From Streptomyces lacrimifluminis (GTDB lineage: Bacteria; Actinomycetota; Actinomycetes; Streptomycetales; Streptomycetaceae), in assembly GCF_014646095.1 (NCBI RefSeq), contig NZ_BMMU01000020.1, positions 82,890-146,889 on the forward strand: a stretch of DNA of 64,000 bases. Direction: 5' to 3'. Made by a program: the position numbers and the translations under genes. Each line of letters opens with the position of its first letter. The first letter of the stretch is position 1. The notes under the pieces were generated by a model, which saw only the letters and a list, made by a program, of their open reading frames with translations, was not told where the DNA came from and made no database searches. Shown in pieces: positions 1-8,278 of the stretch.

Positions 1-952
1 TGTCCGAGGGGTACACGCTCGGGTACGCCCGTACCGGCACGTCCTGCTCGTCGTCGTTGAAGCCGAACCTCTCCGCCATCGCTCTGACCTTGTCCTGCCC
101 GAGGTCGACGGCCATCTTCCCGAACACGTTGTTGCAGGAGTACTGGAGGGCGACCCGGATCGTGGCGTTCTCGCAGGGCGCGTTCGGGTTCTCGTTCGTC
201 AGCTCACGGGTCGTACCCGGCAGTGGGTACGGGTCGGGGCTGGCCGTACGGTCGTCCACCGAGCCGTACAGCCCGTCCTCCAGGGCCGCCGCCGCGACCA
301 CCAGCTTGAATGTCGAACCCGGCGGCAGCGGCTGCCGTATCGCCCGGTTGACCAGCGGTTTGTCGGGGTCCTTGGTGAGCCTGGTCCAGGTGCCGCCGTC
401 GCTCGCGCCGGTGATCGTCGACGGGTCGTACGACGGAGTGGACACCATGGCGAGGATCTTGCCGGTCTTCGGGTCGATGGCGACGGCCGCGCCCTTCTTG
501 TCGCCGAGCGCCGCGTACGCCGCCTTCTGCACGTCCGGGTCGATCGTCGTGATCACGTTCCCCGGGGCGGCGTGCTCCTTGGTGACCGTGTCCATGAGGG
601 TCGTGAGTCTGCTGTCCGAGCCGTCGAGCACGTCCTTGTAGATGCCCTCCAGCTGCGTCGGCGCGAACAAGGGCGTGCTGTATCCGGTCACGGCGGCGTA
701 GAGCTTCCCGTCCGTGTATGTCCGCTGGTACTTCAGATCTCCACTGCTCGTCTCCTTCGAGCCGGTGACCGACTCACCGGCCACGATGATGTTCCCGAGC
801 GGGTTCGCGTACAGCGCGATCGCGTTCCGCCGGTTCTTGCTGTCGTCCGCGAGCGCCTGGGCGTCGTAGAACTGCACCCATGTCGCCCTGACCAGCAGGG
901 AGAGCACGAGGAGCAGTGTGAAGACGGAGGCGCGCCTGATCGTCTTGTTCAT
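1..952 (-). CDS. penicillin-binding protein (PbpA/FtsI-type transpeptidase), C-terminus outside window
   Basis: Transpeptidase of peptidoglycan synthesis, anchored in the membrane with its catalytic domain outside the cell. Reading leftward from ATG at 952, a short cytoplasmic start (MNKTIRR) leads into one hydrophobic anchor (about residues 8-25). A dimerisation-type region follows, and then the transpeptidase domain with PPGSTFKL, the SxxK active-site serine motif, and YSCNN, the SxN motif. The KTG box and the stop lie beyond base 1, so the gene is truncated by the window edge and not broken. It looks like the short PbpA-like class B PBPs that Streptomyces carries in several copies. No ftsW/rodA partner is visible in the window. 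The start has no good Shine-Dalgarno, but no in-frame alternative was found in the codons checked just upstream. Confidence 0.9.
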   Translation of the reverse strand, partial: MNKTIRRASVFTLLLVLSLLVRATWVQFYDAQALADDSKNRRNAIALYANPLGNIIVAGESVTGSKETSSGDLKYQRTYTDGKLYAAVTGYSTPLFAPTQLEGIYKDVLDGSDSRLTTLMDTVTKEHAAPGNVITTIDPDVQKAAYAALGDKKGAAVAIDPKTGKILAMVSTPSYDPSTITGASDGGTWTRLTKDPDKPLVNRAIRQPLPPGSTFKLVVAAAALEDGLYGSVDDRTASPDPYPLPGTTRELTNENPNAPCENATIRVALQYSCNNVFGKMAVDLGQDKVRAMAERFGFNDDEQDVPVRAYPSVYPSD

Positions 953-1064
953 CCCGTCCGAAGACGACCGGCGCCGAGCCGAACGTTCCCCTTCGCCGGA
1001 TTTCTCATGGCACATTCAGGAAACGCGGGAAGCTGTAAGGGGCACATGTGCCGTCGTACGACGG

Positions 1065-1556
1065 TCAGGCCTCCAGAGTCAGCACGACCTCGTCGATCTC
1101 CGTGCCGCGTGCCTGCGCGTACCCCCGGTCGTGCCCGGAGACGCGGAAACCGCACTTCTCCAGGACCCGCAGCGAGCCCGCGTTGTCGGCGGCGGCACGT
1201 GCGTGGAGCGGTCGTTCCGGTTCCTCGGCGACGAGTGCGCGCAGCGCGGCCGTCGCGATACCGCGGCCCCAGTAGGCGCGGTCGATCCAGTACGTCACCT
1301 CGCGGTCGCCCGGATCGCCGTACACCGCCGCGTTGCCCACCACGTCACCGTCGACGAGGATCGTGCGCGGCAGCACGTTGGACGCGGCGCGGATCCGCTC
1401 CCAGTGGGCGTCGAAGGCGTCCCGGTCGGTCGGGTCCTTCGCCGTGAACGCGGCCATCCACAGCGATTCCGGGTCGTTCGTCTGGCGGAAGAACACCGGC
1501 AGGTCACTGTCGTGGATCTCGCGCAGCACGACGTTCGTCGAAGCCGAGTACCGCAT
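1065..1556 (-). CDS. GNAT family N-acetyltransferase (RimJ/RimL-like)
   Basis: A 163-residue acetyl-CoA-dependent N-acetyltransferase. The N-terminal RimJ/RimL pattern (LREIHDSDLPVFF) is followed by the acetyl-CoA pyrophosphate loop in YWGRGIATAAL (motif A) and a C-terminal NAGSLRVLEKCGF segment (motif B), all typical of the family. The substrate cannot be told from sequence; relatives act on protein N-termini, antibiotics or small amines. Its ATG directly abuts the TGA of the IclR gene (TGAATG), so the two are very probably translationally coupled and the acetyltransferase is expressed with the regulator. Confidence 0.85.
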   Translation of the reverse strand: MRYSASTNVVLREIHDSDLPVFFRQTNDPESLWMAAFTAKDPTDRDAFDAHWERIRAASNVLPRTILVDGDVVGNAAVYGDPGDREVTYWIDRAYWGRGIATAALRALVAEEPERPLHARAAADNAGSLRVLEKCGFRVSGHDRGYAQARGTEIDEVVLTLEA

Positions 1557-2330
1557 TCAGAGCCTCCTGGTGGCCAGTGTCAGTCGGTCGCGCGCGTCGA
1601 ACAGGGCGTCCTTGACCATCTGTTCGTGGGCCGGGGTGAGCCGCGCGACCGGCACCGAGCAGCTGATCGCGTCCCGCGCGGGGGTGCGGTAGGGGACCGC
1701 CACGCCGAAACAGCGCAGCCCCAGCGTGTTCTCCTCGCGGTCCACCGCGAAACCCTGTTCGCGCACCAGGCGCAACTCCTCGATGAGCTTCTCCCGGTCG
1801 GTGATCGTGTGCTCGGTCAGCGCGGGCAGCGTCTCCGGGAGCAGCTTGCGGACCTGCTCGTCGGTGTGGGTGGCCAGCAGCGCCTTGCCGAGGGAGGTCG
1901 AGTGGGCGGGCAGCCGGCGGCCGACCCGGGTGAAGGGGCGCAGATAGTGCTGCGACTGGCGGGTGGCGAGGTAGACGACGTTCGTGCCGTCGAGCCGGGC
2001 CAGGTGGATGGTCTCCGTCGTGTCGTCGGAGAGCCGGTCGAGGGTCGGCCGGGCCACCGCGACCACCTCGTCGCCGTCGATGTACGAGGTGCCGACCAGC
2101 AGGGCGCGTACGCCGATGCCGTACCGCGTGCCCGTGGCGTCCGTCTCGACCCAGCCGAGGTCGACAAGGGTGCGCAGGAGCATGTAGAGACTGGACTTGG
2201 GGTAACCGACGGCCTCCTGGACCACTGCCAGCGAGTGCATGCCGGGACGTCCCGCGAAGTATTCCAGCAGTTCAACGGTCCGTACCGCGGACTTGACCTG
2301 CGCCCCGCCGCCTGTCTCGGCTGCCGACAT
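1557..2330 (-). CDS. IclR family transcriptional regulator
   Basis: A 257-residue one-component regulator. The N-terminal winged helix-turn-helix (VKSAVRTVELLEYF, then SLAVVQEAVGYPKSSLYMLLRTLVDLGWV) is followed by the IclR effector-binding domain with the conserved C-terminal GLRCFGVAVPYRTPARDAISCSVPVARL stretch. ATG 2330 (MSAAETGG) is chosen because it has a purine-rich AAGGG just upstream; a longer frame to 2384 adds 18 residues of unlikely sequence. It is divergent from a ketoglutarate-semialdehyde dehydrogenase, and members of this family commonly control sugar-acid or aromatic catabolism, so it probably regulates that gene and itself from the shared 144-base gap. Confidence 0.9.
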   Translation of the reverse strand: MSAAETGGGAQVKSAVRTVELLEYFAGRPGMHSLAVVQEAVGYPKSSLYMLLRTLVDLGWVETDATGTRYGIGVRALLVGTSYIDGDEVVAVARPTLDRLSDDTTETIHLARLDGTNVVYLATRQSQHYLRPFTRVGRRLPAHSTSLGKALLATHTDEQVRKLLPETLPALTEHTITDREKLIEELRLVREQGFAVDREENTLGLRCFGVAVPYRTPARDAISCSVPVARLTPAHEQMVKDALFDARDRLTLATRRL

Positions 2331-2474
2331 CGCCCTTGACCCCTTCGTTCGACGGGAAATAGTCTCCAACAGCATATTCATCATCAGAGACGGTGTTCAG
2401 CATATCGAACGCCCCTGGTGGATGACGCAGAAAATTCGCCTCACACCTGGCAACACAATCTGGAGGGACCCCCG
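2331..2474. promoter_or_regulatory. divergent promoter region, iclR / dehydrogenase, with candidate operator
   Basis: The gap between the two divergent genes is clearly more AT-rich than the flanking coding DNA. It holds an imperfect dyad GTTC-N8-GAAC at 2395-2410, a spacing plausible for an IclR dimer. The dyad is seen; binding is inference. No convincing -35/-10 pair was fixed. Confidence 0.4.
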
Positions 2475-4004
2475 GTGGCAGCAGCACCAGTCTGGAGTGT
2501 CGACCCCCGTACCGGGAAGCAGCGGGAGCAGGTTGCGGTCGAGGCCACAGCCCAGGAGGTGGACTCCACCGTCCGCGCCGCGCACGCCGCCCGCCCGGCC
2601 CTCGTGGACCGCACGGTCCGCGCTGCCTTCCTGCGCAGCGCCGCCGAGGAGCTCGAAGCGGCCAAGGAGCAGCTCGTCGAGGCCGCCGACGCGGAGACCG
2701 CGCTCGGCCCGGTCCGGCTGACCGGTGAACTCGCCCGCACCTGCTACCAGCTGCGGGCCTTCGCGGACATCGTCGACGAGGGCGCCTACCTCGACGTCGT
2801 CATCAACCACCCCGACGACACCGCGACCCCGCCGATCCCGGACCTGCGGCGCTACAAGGTCGCGCTGGGTGTCGTGGCCGTCTACTCGGCCTCCAACTTC
2901 CCCTTCGCCTTCTCCGTCCCCGGCGGCGACACCGCGAGCGCGCTCGCGGCCGGCTGCCCGGTGGTCGTCAAGGCCCACCCGGACCACCCGGGCCTGTCCG
3001 AGCTGGTCGCGGCCGTCCTGCGCCGCGCCGCTGCCCTGCACGGCATCCCCGAGGGAGTCGTCGGCCTGGTCCACGGCTTCGAGGCGGGCGTCGAACTGGT
3101 CAAGCACCCCCTGGTCGCCGCGGCCGGTTTCACCGGTTCCGTACGAGGCGGCCGTGCCCTCTTCGACGCGGCGGCGGCCCGGCCGGTCCCGATCCCGTTC
3201 CACGGCGAGCTGGGCTCCCTGAACCCCGTGGTGATCACGGAGGCGGCGGCCAACGAGCGCGCCGAGGCGATCGGTACGGGGCTCGCGGGCTCCATGACGA
3301 TGGGCGTCGGCCAGTTCTGTGTGAAGCCCGGTCTGGTGCTGGCGCCGGCCGGCGCGGCGGGCGACCGTCTGCTGAAGTCCCTGACGGACGCGGTCAGTGA
3401 CACCGCGTCCGGTGTCCTCCTGGACCACCGGATGCGCGACAACTTCGTCGCCGGGGTCGCCGAGCGCGCCGAGCTGCCCGAGGTCGAGTCCCCGGTGACG
3501 CCGGGCGCGGGCGGCGAGCACACGGTCAGCGCGGGGTTCCTCACGGTGGCGGCGGACAAGCTGGCCGCGGAGGGGGCGTACGACCTGCTCCTGGAGGAGT
3601 GCTTCGGGCCCGTCACCGTGGTGGCCCGCTACGCGGACGACGCCGAGGCGAACGCCGTTCTCTCGCGGCTGCCGGGCAACCTGACGGCGACGGTCCACCT
3701 CTCGGCGGAGGAAGCCGCGGGGGAGGGGCGCGGGGCCGAGATCCTGGCCGAGCTGACCCCGCTGGCCGGACGTGTGCTGGTCAACGCGTGGCCGACCGGG
3801 GTCGCTGTGGCCGCGGCCCAGCATCACGGGGGGCCGTACCCTGCCACGACGTCCACGTCGACTTCCGTCGGCGGCACGGCTGTTGAGCGGTGGCTGCGGC
3901 CGGTGGCCTACCAGAACACGCCTGCCGCGCTGCTGCCGGTGGAGCTGCGGGATGAGAACGAGCTGGGGTTGCCTCGGCGTTTCAACGGCCGGCTGGAGCG
4001 CTAG
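2475..4004 (+). CDS. aldehyde dehydrogenase (NADP+), 2,5-dioxovalerate / alpha-ketoglutaric semialdehyde type
   Basis: A 509-residue aldehyde dehydrogenase of the KGSADH subfamily, which oxidises 2,5-dioxovalerate to 2-oxoglutarate at the end of hexarate, pentose or hydroxyproline degradation. Visible hallmarks are VYSASNFPFAFSVPGGDTASALAAGCPVVVKAHP (cofactor-binding core), GFTGSVRGG (nucleotide loop), the general base in HGELGSLNP, and the nucleophile Cys in MGVGQFCVKPG; this order and spacing match the subfamily. GTG 2475 is chosen because GGAGGG lies 6-7 bases upstream; a longer frame to 2418 adds 19 unlikely residues. It is divergent from the IclR gene. No other sugar-acid catabolic gene lies nearby, so the physiological substrate is not fixed by context. 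Confidence 0.88.
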   Translation: MAAAPVWSVDPRTGKQREQVAVEATAQEVDSTVRAAHAARPALVDRTVRAAFLRSAAEELEAAKEQLVEAADAETALGPVRLTGELARTCYQLRAFADIVDEGAYLDVVINHPDDTATPPIPDLRRYKVALGVVAVYSASNFPFAFSVPGGDTASALAAGCPVVVKAHPDHPGLSELVAAVLRRAAALHGIPEGVVGLVHGFEAGVELVKHPLVAAAGFTGSVRGGRALFDAAAARPVPIPFHGELGSLNPVVITEAAANERAEAIGTGLAGSMTMGVGQFCVKPGLVLAPAGAAGDRLLKSLTDAVSDTASGVLLDHRMRDNFVAGVAERAELPEVESPVTPGAGGEHTVSAGFLTVAADKLAAEGAYDLLLEECFGPVTVVARYADDAEANAVLSRLPGNLTATVHLSAEEAAGEGRGAEILAELTPLAGRVLVNAWPTGVAVAAAQHHGGPYPATTSTSTSVGGTAVERWLRPVAYQNTPAALLPVELRDENELGLPRRFNGRLER

Positions 4005-4020
4005 CGCTACCGCTGGTGGG

Positions 4021-4081
4021 GTGCGGTGGGTTCGCGGCTGCGGGTCCGTTGTGGCTTGTCGCGCAGTTCCTCGCGCCCCTC
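4021..4081. repeat. intergenic GC-rich repeat, copy 1
   Basis: Downstream of the dehydrogenase, a stretch with CTGCGGGTCCG, GGCTTGTCGCGCAGTTCC and CGCGCCCCT recurs in similar form at about 4762-4830. It resembles terminator-like palindromic units that recur between Streptomyces genes. It sits immediately before the DUF1349 gene. Confidence 0.6.
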
Positions 4082-4115
4082 AATCCGGCCCGTCTGCACC
4101 TGCGATAATCAGGTA

Positions 4116-4724
4116 ATGGACTTGGAGCTCTCCCCGCTGCCCTTTCCCCTCCGTACCTATGGGCCCGACGGGCACTGGTCCTTCGAGGACGGGGTGCTCA
4201 CCGGGTGGGCCGGGCCCCGGCAGGATCGGTTCGTGTCGCCCACCGGGGAGGCGCTGGACCCCGCCGCCGACGCGCCACGGCTGCTGGGCGCCCCGGAGGG
4301 GGAGTTCCAGCTGATCGCCCGGGTCACCGTCGGGTTCGGAGCGGCCTTCGACGCCGGGGTGCTCTACGTCCATGTCGGCGAGCGGGCCTGGGCCAAGCTC
4401 TGCCTGGAGTACTCCCCGGATGTGCCCACCGTCTGCACGGTGGTCACCCGGGGACACTCCGACGACGCCAACTCGTTCACCGTGGACGGCAGTTCGGTCT
4501 GGCTCCGGATCAGCCGCACCGGCCGGGCCTTCGCCTTCCACGCCTCGCGCGACGGCGAGAGGTGGACCTTCGTCCGCCTGTTCACCCTGGGCGACGAGAA
4601 GGAGGCCGACGCGGCCCTGGTCGGCTTCATGACCCAGTCCCCGATGGGGGAGGGGTGCGTGGTGACGTACGACCACATCGAGTTCCGCCCGGAGTGGCCC
4701 AAGGACCTGCGGGACGGCAGCTGA
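4116..4724 (+). CDS. DUF1349 domain protein (concanavalin-A-like fold)
   Basis: A 202-residue protein consisting almost wholly of a DUF1349 beta-sandwich; WAGPRQDRFVSPTG, EFQLIARVTVGFGAAFDAGVLYVHVGERAWAKLCLEYSP and GFMTQSPMGEGC follow the family pattern. Such proteins are cytosolic and resemble yeast Ree1, annotated as a regulator of enolase, but the biochemical role in bacteria is not established. The start is ATG 4116, because upstream in-frame sequence reads through a repeat and is not plausible protein. The Shine-Dalgarno is weak (AGGT). No signal peptide or membrane segment is seen, and no neighbour suggests a pathway. Confidence 0.8.
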   Translation: MDLELSPLPFPLRTYGPDGHWSFEDGVLTGWAGPRQDRFVSPTGEALDPAADAPRLLGAPEGEFQLIARVTVGFGAAFDAGVLYVHVGERAWAKLCLEYSPDVPTVCTVVTRGHSDDANSFTVDGSSVWLRISRTGRAFAFHASRDGERWTFVRLFTLGDEKEADAALVGFMTQSPMGEGCVVTYDHIEFRPEWPKDLRDGS

Positions 4725-4813
4725 GCGCTGCGCTGGGCTTGGGCCGGGCGCCATCCGGGGGTGCGGGGTCAGGTTGTCGGGCGGGTGCGGGTCCGCCGGG
4801 GCTGGTCGCGCGG

Positions 4814-4886
4814 TTCCCCGCGCCCCTGGGCGGGCACGGGAACCCCCGGATTCCCGCGCCCCTGGGTGGGGACAGGAAACCCCGGA
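4814..4886. repeat. two tandem imperfect 36-37 bp repeats
   Basis: Units 4814-4850 and 4851-4886 both begin TTCCC(C)GCGCCCCTGGG and end AACCCC(C)GGA, lie head to tail, and differ at a few positions. The first half of each carries the same CCGCGCCCCT core as the repeats at 4021 and 4762. They lie inside the 461-base gene-free gap 4725-5185. Confidence 0.7.
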
Positions 4887-4919
4887 CTGGCCTGCTGGCC
4901 CCGTACGGCGGGGAGGGGA

Positions 4920-5018
4920 CGGGGTGGGGGGTGTCCGCCCGCAGCGGCCGGCGTCCAGCACCGGCCGGCTTTGCAACAGACGGAACCGCCGGACCGAGGA
5001 CGGACACCCCCCACCCCG
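4920..5018. terminator. large nested foldback, probable terminator of DUF1349 gene
   Basis: CGGGGTGGGGGGTGTCCG at 4920-4937 is perfectly complementary to 5001-5018. The 63-base loop holds a second perfect 7 bp stem, CGGCCGG 4945-4951 with CCGGCCG 4961-4967. The outer 18 bp stem would be extremely stable in RNA or as a cruciform. No U-tract follows, as is usual in this genus. Confidence 0.7.
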
Positions 5019-5100
5019 GCACCGCCCTCACCCACCACCCGTAGGCGCTGCACGAGACCCACCGGAACCGCACATGCGCCGCAGGCACCCCGGGACCCGG

Positions 5101-5130
5101 GAATGAACCGCACTGTTTGAACGTTCATTC
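5101..5130. promoter_or_regulatory. operator-like inverted repeat GAATGAAC-N14-GTTCATTC
   Basis: A perfect 8 bp inverted repeat with the internal palindrome TGAACGTTCA (5118-5127), about 55 bases upstream of the thioredoxin-fold gene starting at 5186. It is AT-rich against its surroundings. The size suits a TetR- or MarR-type dimer; which regulator binds is unknown and no such gene is adjacent. Confidence 0.5.
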
Positions 5131-5185
5131 ACCCAGCGGAGGGAGTCTCCGCACCCGTACCCGTACGACCTGGAGAGCCGAAGAC

Positions 5186-5908
5186 ATGCGCGTCGAGATC
5201 TGGAGCGACATCGCCTGCCCCTGGTGCTACGTCGGCAAGGCCCGCTTCGAGAAGGCGCTCGACGCCTTCCCGCACCGGGACGGTGTCGAGGTGGTGCACC
5301 GGTCGTTCGAGCTGGACCCGGGGCGCGCCAAGGGCGACATCCAGCCCGTCCTCAGGATGCTCACCAAGAAGTACGGCATGAGCGAGGCGCAGGCCCAGGC
5401 CGGGGAGGAGAACCTGGGGGCGCAGGCCGCCGCCGAGGGGCTCGCGTACCGCACCCGGGACCGTGATCACGGCAACACCTTCGACATGCACCGGCTGCTC
5501 CACCTCGCGAAGGACAAGGGGCGGCAGGACGAGCTGATCCAGCTCTTCTACCGGGCGAACTTCGCCGAGGAGCGGTCCGTCTTCGGCGACGACGAGCGGC
5601 TCGTGGAGCTGGCCGTCGCCGCCGGCCTCGACGCCGACGACGTCCGGGGCGTACTCGCCGACCCGGACGCGTACGCCGACGCCGTGCGCGCCGACGAGCG
5701 CGAGGCGGCCGAACTGGGCGCGAACGGCGTGCCGTTCTTCGTCCTCGACCGGAAGTACGGCGTCTCCGGTGCCCAGCCCGCCGAGGTCTTCGCCCAGGCG
5801 CTCACCCAGGCGTGGGGCGAGCGGCCCGCCCCCCTCAAGATCGTCCAGCCGGAGGGCGAGGGCGCCGAGGTCTGCGGGCCCGACGGGTGTGCCGTACCCC
5901 AGCAGTAG
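5186..5908 (+). CDS. DsbA family oxidoreductase (FrnE-like)
   Basis: A 240-residue thioredoxin-fold protein of the FrnE/2-hydroxychromene-2-carboxylate isomerase-like DsbA branch. The N-terminus MRVEIWSDIACPWCYVGK carries the CPWC redox centre at about residues 11-14, and the cis-Pro loop is visible as GANGVPFFVLDRKYGVSGAQP. The long alpha-helical insert between them is typical. There is no signal peptide, so it acts in the cytoplasm, probably in thiol-disulphide chemistry or redox defence. An extra C-terminal pair CGPDGC could be a second redox or metal site. The ATG at 5186 fits the family N-terminus. The operator-like repeat at 5101-5130 suggests regulated expression. Confidence 0.88.
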   Translation: MRVEIWSDIACPWCYVGKARFEKALDAFPHRDGVEVVHRSFELDPGRAKGDIQPVLRMLTKKYGMSEAQAQAGEENLGAQAAAEGLAYRTRDRDHGNTFDMHRLLHLAKDKGRQDELIQLFYRANFAEERSVFGDDERLVELAVAAGLDADDVRGVLADPDAYADAVRADEREAAELGANGVPFFVLDRKYGVSGAQPAEVFAQALTQAWGERPAPLKIVQPEGEGAEVCGPDGCAVPQQ

Positions 5909-6017
5909 CGGCTGGGAGAAAAACTCGCAGGTCAGGGCCTACGTATAAGCAGTCCTTCGCGATGCCGTGCAGAATTCGGCGATGGACGAGGGAATCTTCG
6001 GGCCGCAAAGTGGTCCC

Positions 6018-7076
6018 ATGGAGACCTTCGAGAACCTCCGGAACCTCGTTCGTGCCGAGTTCGCTCCGAAGAACACTTACCTGAACACCGCGAGCACCGG
6101 GCTCCTCCCGGCCCGCGCCGTGGCCGCGATGCGCGATGCCGTGCAGTCCGTGGCCGACGGTCAGTCGCAGGACATGTTCGCCGACGTGGAGGCCTCGCGC
6201 TCCGCCTTCGCGCGGCTCGTCGGGGTCTCCGACCGCAGGGTCGCGGCCGGGGCCTCCGTCGCCGTCTACAGCGGGCTGATCGCCGCCTCGCTGCCCGCCG
6301 GCGCCGAAGTCCTCACCGCCGAGGACGACTTCACCTCCGTCCTCAACCCGTTCCACGTACGCGGGGACCTGAAGGTACGGACCGTGCCGCTGGAGCGGAT
6401 CCCCGAGTCCGTCCGGCCCGGCACCGCCCTCGTCGCCGTCAGCGCGGCCCAGTCCGCCGACGGACGCATCGTCGACCTGGCCGCGCTGCGCGAGGCCGCC
6501 CGCGAACACGGGACCCGTACATACATCGACGCCTCCCAGGCCACCGGCTGGCTGCCCATCGACGCGGACGCCTACGACTTCGTCTCCTCCGTCGCCTTCA
6601 AGTGGCTCGTCTGCCCGCGAGGCGTGGCCTTCCTCGTCGTACCCGAGGACCTGGGCGGGCTGACACCCGTCTTCGCGGGCTGGGTCGCGGGGGAGGAGCC
6701 CTGGGACAACTGTTACGGCCCGGTGCGTGAACTCGCCCACTCCGCACGGCGGTTCGACGAAAGCCCGAGCCTGTTCTCCTACGCCGGCGCCCGCCACTCC
6801 CTCGCCCTGATCGAGGAGTTGGGCGTGGACACCGTACGCGCCCATGACCTCGCCCTCGCCGACCGGTTCCGCGCCGGGCTCGACCGACTGGGGCACCAGC
6901 CCGTGCCCGCGCCCGGCTCGGCCATCGTCTCCGTCCCGCAACTCGGGCACCGGCAGGCCGAGTTGAGCCGGGCCGGGGTCGAGGTCTCCGACCGCGCCGG
7001 AAATCTGCGCGCGGCCTTCCACCTCTACAACACGACGTCGGACGTCGACCGGCTCCTGGACGTCCTGTCCGGCTGA
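6018..7076 (+). CDS. PLP-dependent aminotransferase, class V
   Basis: A 352-residue fold-type I PLP enzyme of aminotransferase class V (the cysteine desulphurase / isopenicillin-N epimerase group). The visible pattern is NTYLNTASTGLLP at the N-terminus, TYIDASQATGWLPID with the PLP-nitrogen-binding Asp, SSVAFKWLVCPRG with the Schiff-base Lys, and a C-terminal LRAAFHLYNTTSDVDRLL. It is not close enough to a named enzyme for a substrate call; EgtE-like C-S lyases and isopenicillin epimerase-like proteins are possible relatives. ATG 6018 is preferred over an in-frame ATG at 5967. It is convergent with ectD, with a strong shared terminator between them. Confidence 0.8.
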   Translation: METFENLRNLVRAEFAPKNTYLNTASTGLLPARAVAAMRDAVQSVADGQSQDMFADVEASRSAFARLVGVSDRRVAAGASVAVYSGLIAASLPAGAEVLTAEDDFTSVLNPFHVRGDLKVRTVPLERIPESVRPGTALVAVSAAQSADGRIVDLAALREAAREHGTRTYIDASQATGWLPIDADAYDFVSSVAFKWLVCPRGVAFLVVPEDLGGLTPVFAGWVAGEEPWDNCYGPVRELAHSARRFDESPSLFSYAGARHSLALIEELGVDTVRAHDLALADRFRAGLDRLGHQPVPAPGSAIVSVPQLGHRQAELSRAGVEVSDRAGNLRAAFHLYNTTSDVDRLLDVLSG

Positions 7077-7154
7077 ACCGGCGGGGCGAGATCCCCGGGG
7101 ACGCCAGGGGGATGGTGCCGGGCGGAGCCGACGCCGGACAGGGCCGTCAGACCC

Positions 7155-7200
7155 GTGCGACCGGCCGCCGACGCGGAACCGCGTCGGCGGCCGGTCGCAC
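7155..7200. terminator. bidirectional terminator, 22 bp perfect stem
   Basis: A perfect inverted repeat: 7155-7176 pairs with 7179-7200 around a 2-base AA loop centre. It is almost pure GC and lies between the convergent aminotransferase gene and ectD, so it can stop transcription from both sides. The rest of the 300-base gap 7077-7376 shows nothing I can name. Confidence 0.9.
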
Positions 7201-7376
7201 GGGGACGAGTCCGCGCCGACCGCGGCACGCGGCGGGCCGGTGCGCGCCGTACGCCTTCGCCGCGCACCTGGCCGTCGATGCCCGCCCACCGGCGGACCGC
7301 CGACGGGGTGTGCCGGGATGCCCGGCACCGCAAGGACGCCCGCCGTCGCCGACGCCTCACCCGGGCCCGACGGGAG

Positions 7377-8273
7377 TCACCTCACCGGTGTGAAGTCCCT
7401 GGCTCCGATGAACTCCGGCCTGCGTACCGGTGCCGCGAACGGCTCCACCGCCTGGTTCTCCACGCTGTTGAACACGATGAAGACGTTGCTGCGCGGGTAC
7501 GGCGTGATGTTGTCCCCGGAGCCGTGCATGCAGTTGCAGTCGAACCAGGTCGCCGAACCCGCCCTGCCCGTGAACAACCTGATGCCGTGCTCGTCGGCGA
7601 GGGAGGTCAGTGCCTCGTCGGACGGGGTGCCCGCGTCCTGCATCTGGAGCGACTTCTTGTAGTTGTCGTCGGGAGTGGCCCCCGCACAGCCGAGGAACGT
7701 ACGGTGCGAGTCCGGCATGATCATGAGGCCGCCGTTGGTGTCGAGGTTCTCGGTCAGCGCGATCGAGACGGACACCGTCCGCATGTTCGGCAGGCCGTCC
7801 TCCGCGTGCCAGGTCTCGAAGTCGGAGTGCCAGTAGAAGCCGCCGGCCCCGAACCCCGGCTTGACGTTGATCCGCGACTGGTGGACGTACACGTCGGAGC
7901 CGAGGAGCTGCCGGGCCCGCCCGACGATCCGCTCGTCCCGCACGAGCCGGCCGAACACCTCGCTGATCCGGTGCACCTCGAAGACCGACCGGATCTCCTT
8001 CGACTTCGGCTCGATGATCGACCGTTCGTCGGCACGGACGGACGGATCCGTGACCAGTCGCTCCAACTCGGCCCGGTAGAGCGCGACTTCGTCGTCATCT
8101 AGGAGCCGGTCGAGAGCCCGGAAACCATCGCGCTCGTACGCCATGAGGTCGTCCGCGGTGAACGGCCCGGGCGTGTCCGGCGCGCCCCAGAGGACCGGGT
8201 CCTGCCGCGGGACGGACACCTCGGCGGCGCCACGGGTGGGGTACAGGTCGGTGAGCGTGGACGTGGGTGACAT
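7377..8273 (-). CDS. ectD: ectoine hydroxylase
   Basis: A non-haem Fe(II)/2-oxoglutarate dioxygenase that converts ectoine to 5-hydroxyectoine in the cytoplasm. At 298 residues it has the normal family length. The PhyH-family iron ligands are visible as FYWHSDFETWH (HxD) and the distal His in DCNCMHGSGDN. The EctD signature region from FYWHSDFE through GLPNMRTVS is intact, and the C-terminal NITPYPRSNVFIVFNSVEN matches the family. It is the last gene of ectABCD, 5 bases after ectC, so the operon makes hydroxyectoine as well as ectoine. Confidence 0.97.
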   Translation of the reverse strand: MSPTSTLTDLYPTRGAAEVSVPRQDPVLWGAPDTPGPFTADDLMAYERDGFRALDRLLDDDEVALYRAELERLVTDPSVRADERSIIEPKSKEIRSVFEVHRISEVFGRLVRDERIVGRARQLLGSDVYVHQSRINVKPGFGAGGFYWHSDFETWHAEDGLPNMRTVSVSIALTENLDTNGGLMIMPDSHRTFLGCAGATPDDNYKKSLQMQDAGTPSDEALTSLADEHGIRLFTGRAGSATWFDCNCMHGSGDNITPYPRSNVFIVFNSVENQAVEPFAAPVRRPEFIGARDFTPVR

Positions 8274-8278
8274 GGGTG

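Noticed and set aside
57..2339. Long plus-strand open frames opposite the PBP, GNAT and IclR genes
   Set aside because: They are antisense shadows typical of high-GC DNA: Arg/Pro/Ala-rich, no domain, no ribosome site, and they lie over recognisable genes on the other strand.
2397..3827. 476-codon minus-strand frame opposite the aldehyde dehydrogenase
   Set aside because: The opposite strand encodes a complete dehydrogenase with all motifs; this frame shows only low-complexity Arg/Gly/Asp text.
4814..4886. Possible CRISPR-like repeats
   Set aside because: Only two imperfect units directly abutting each other, no spacers and no cas genes.
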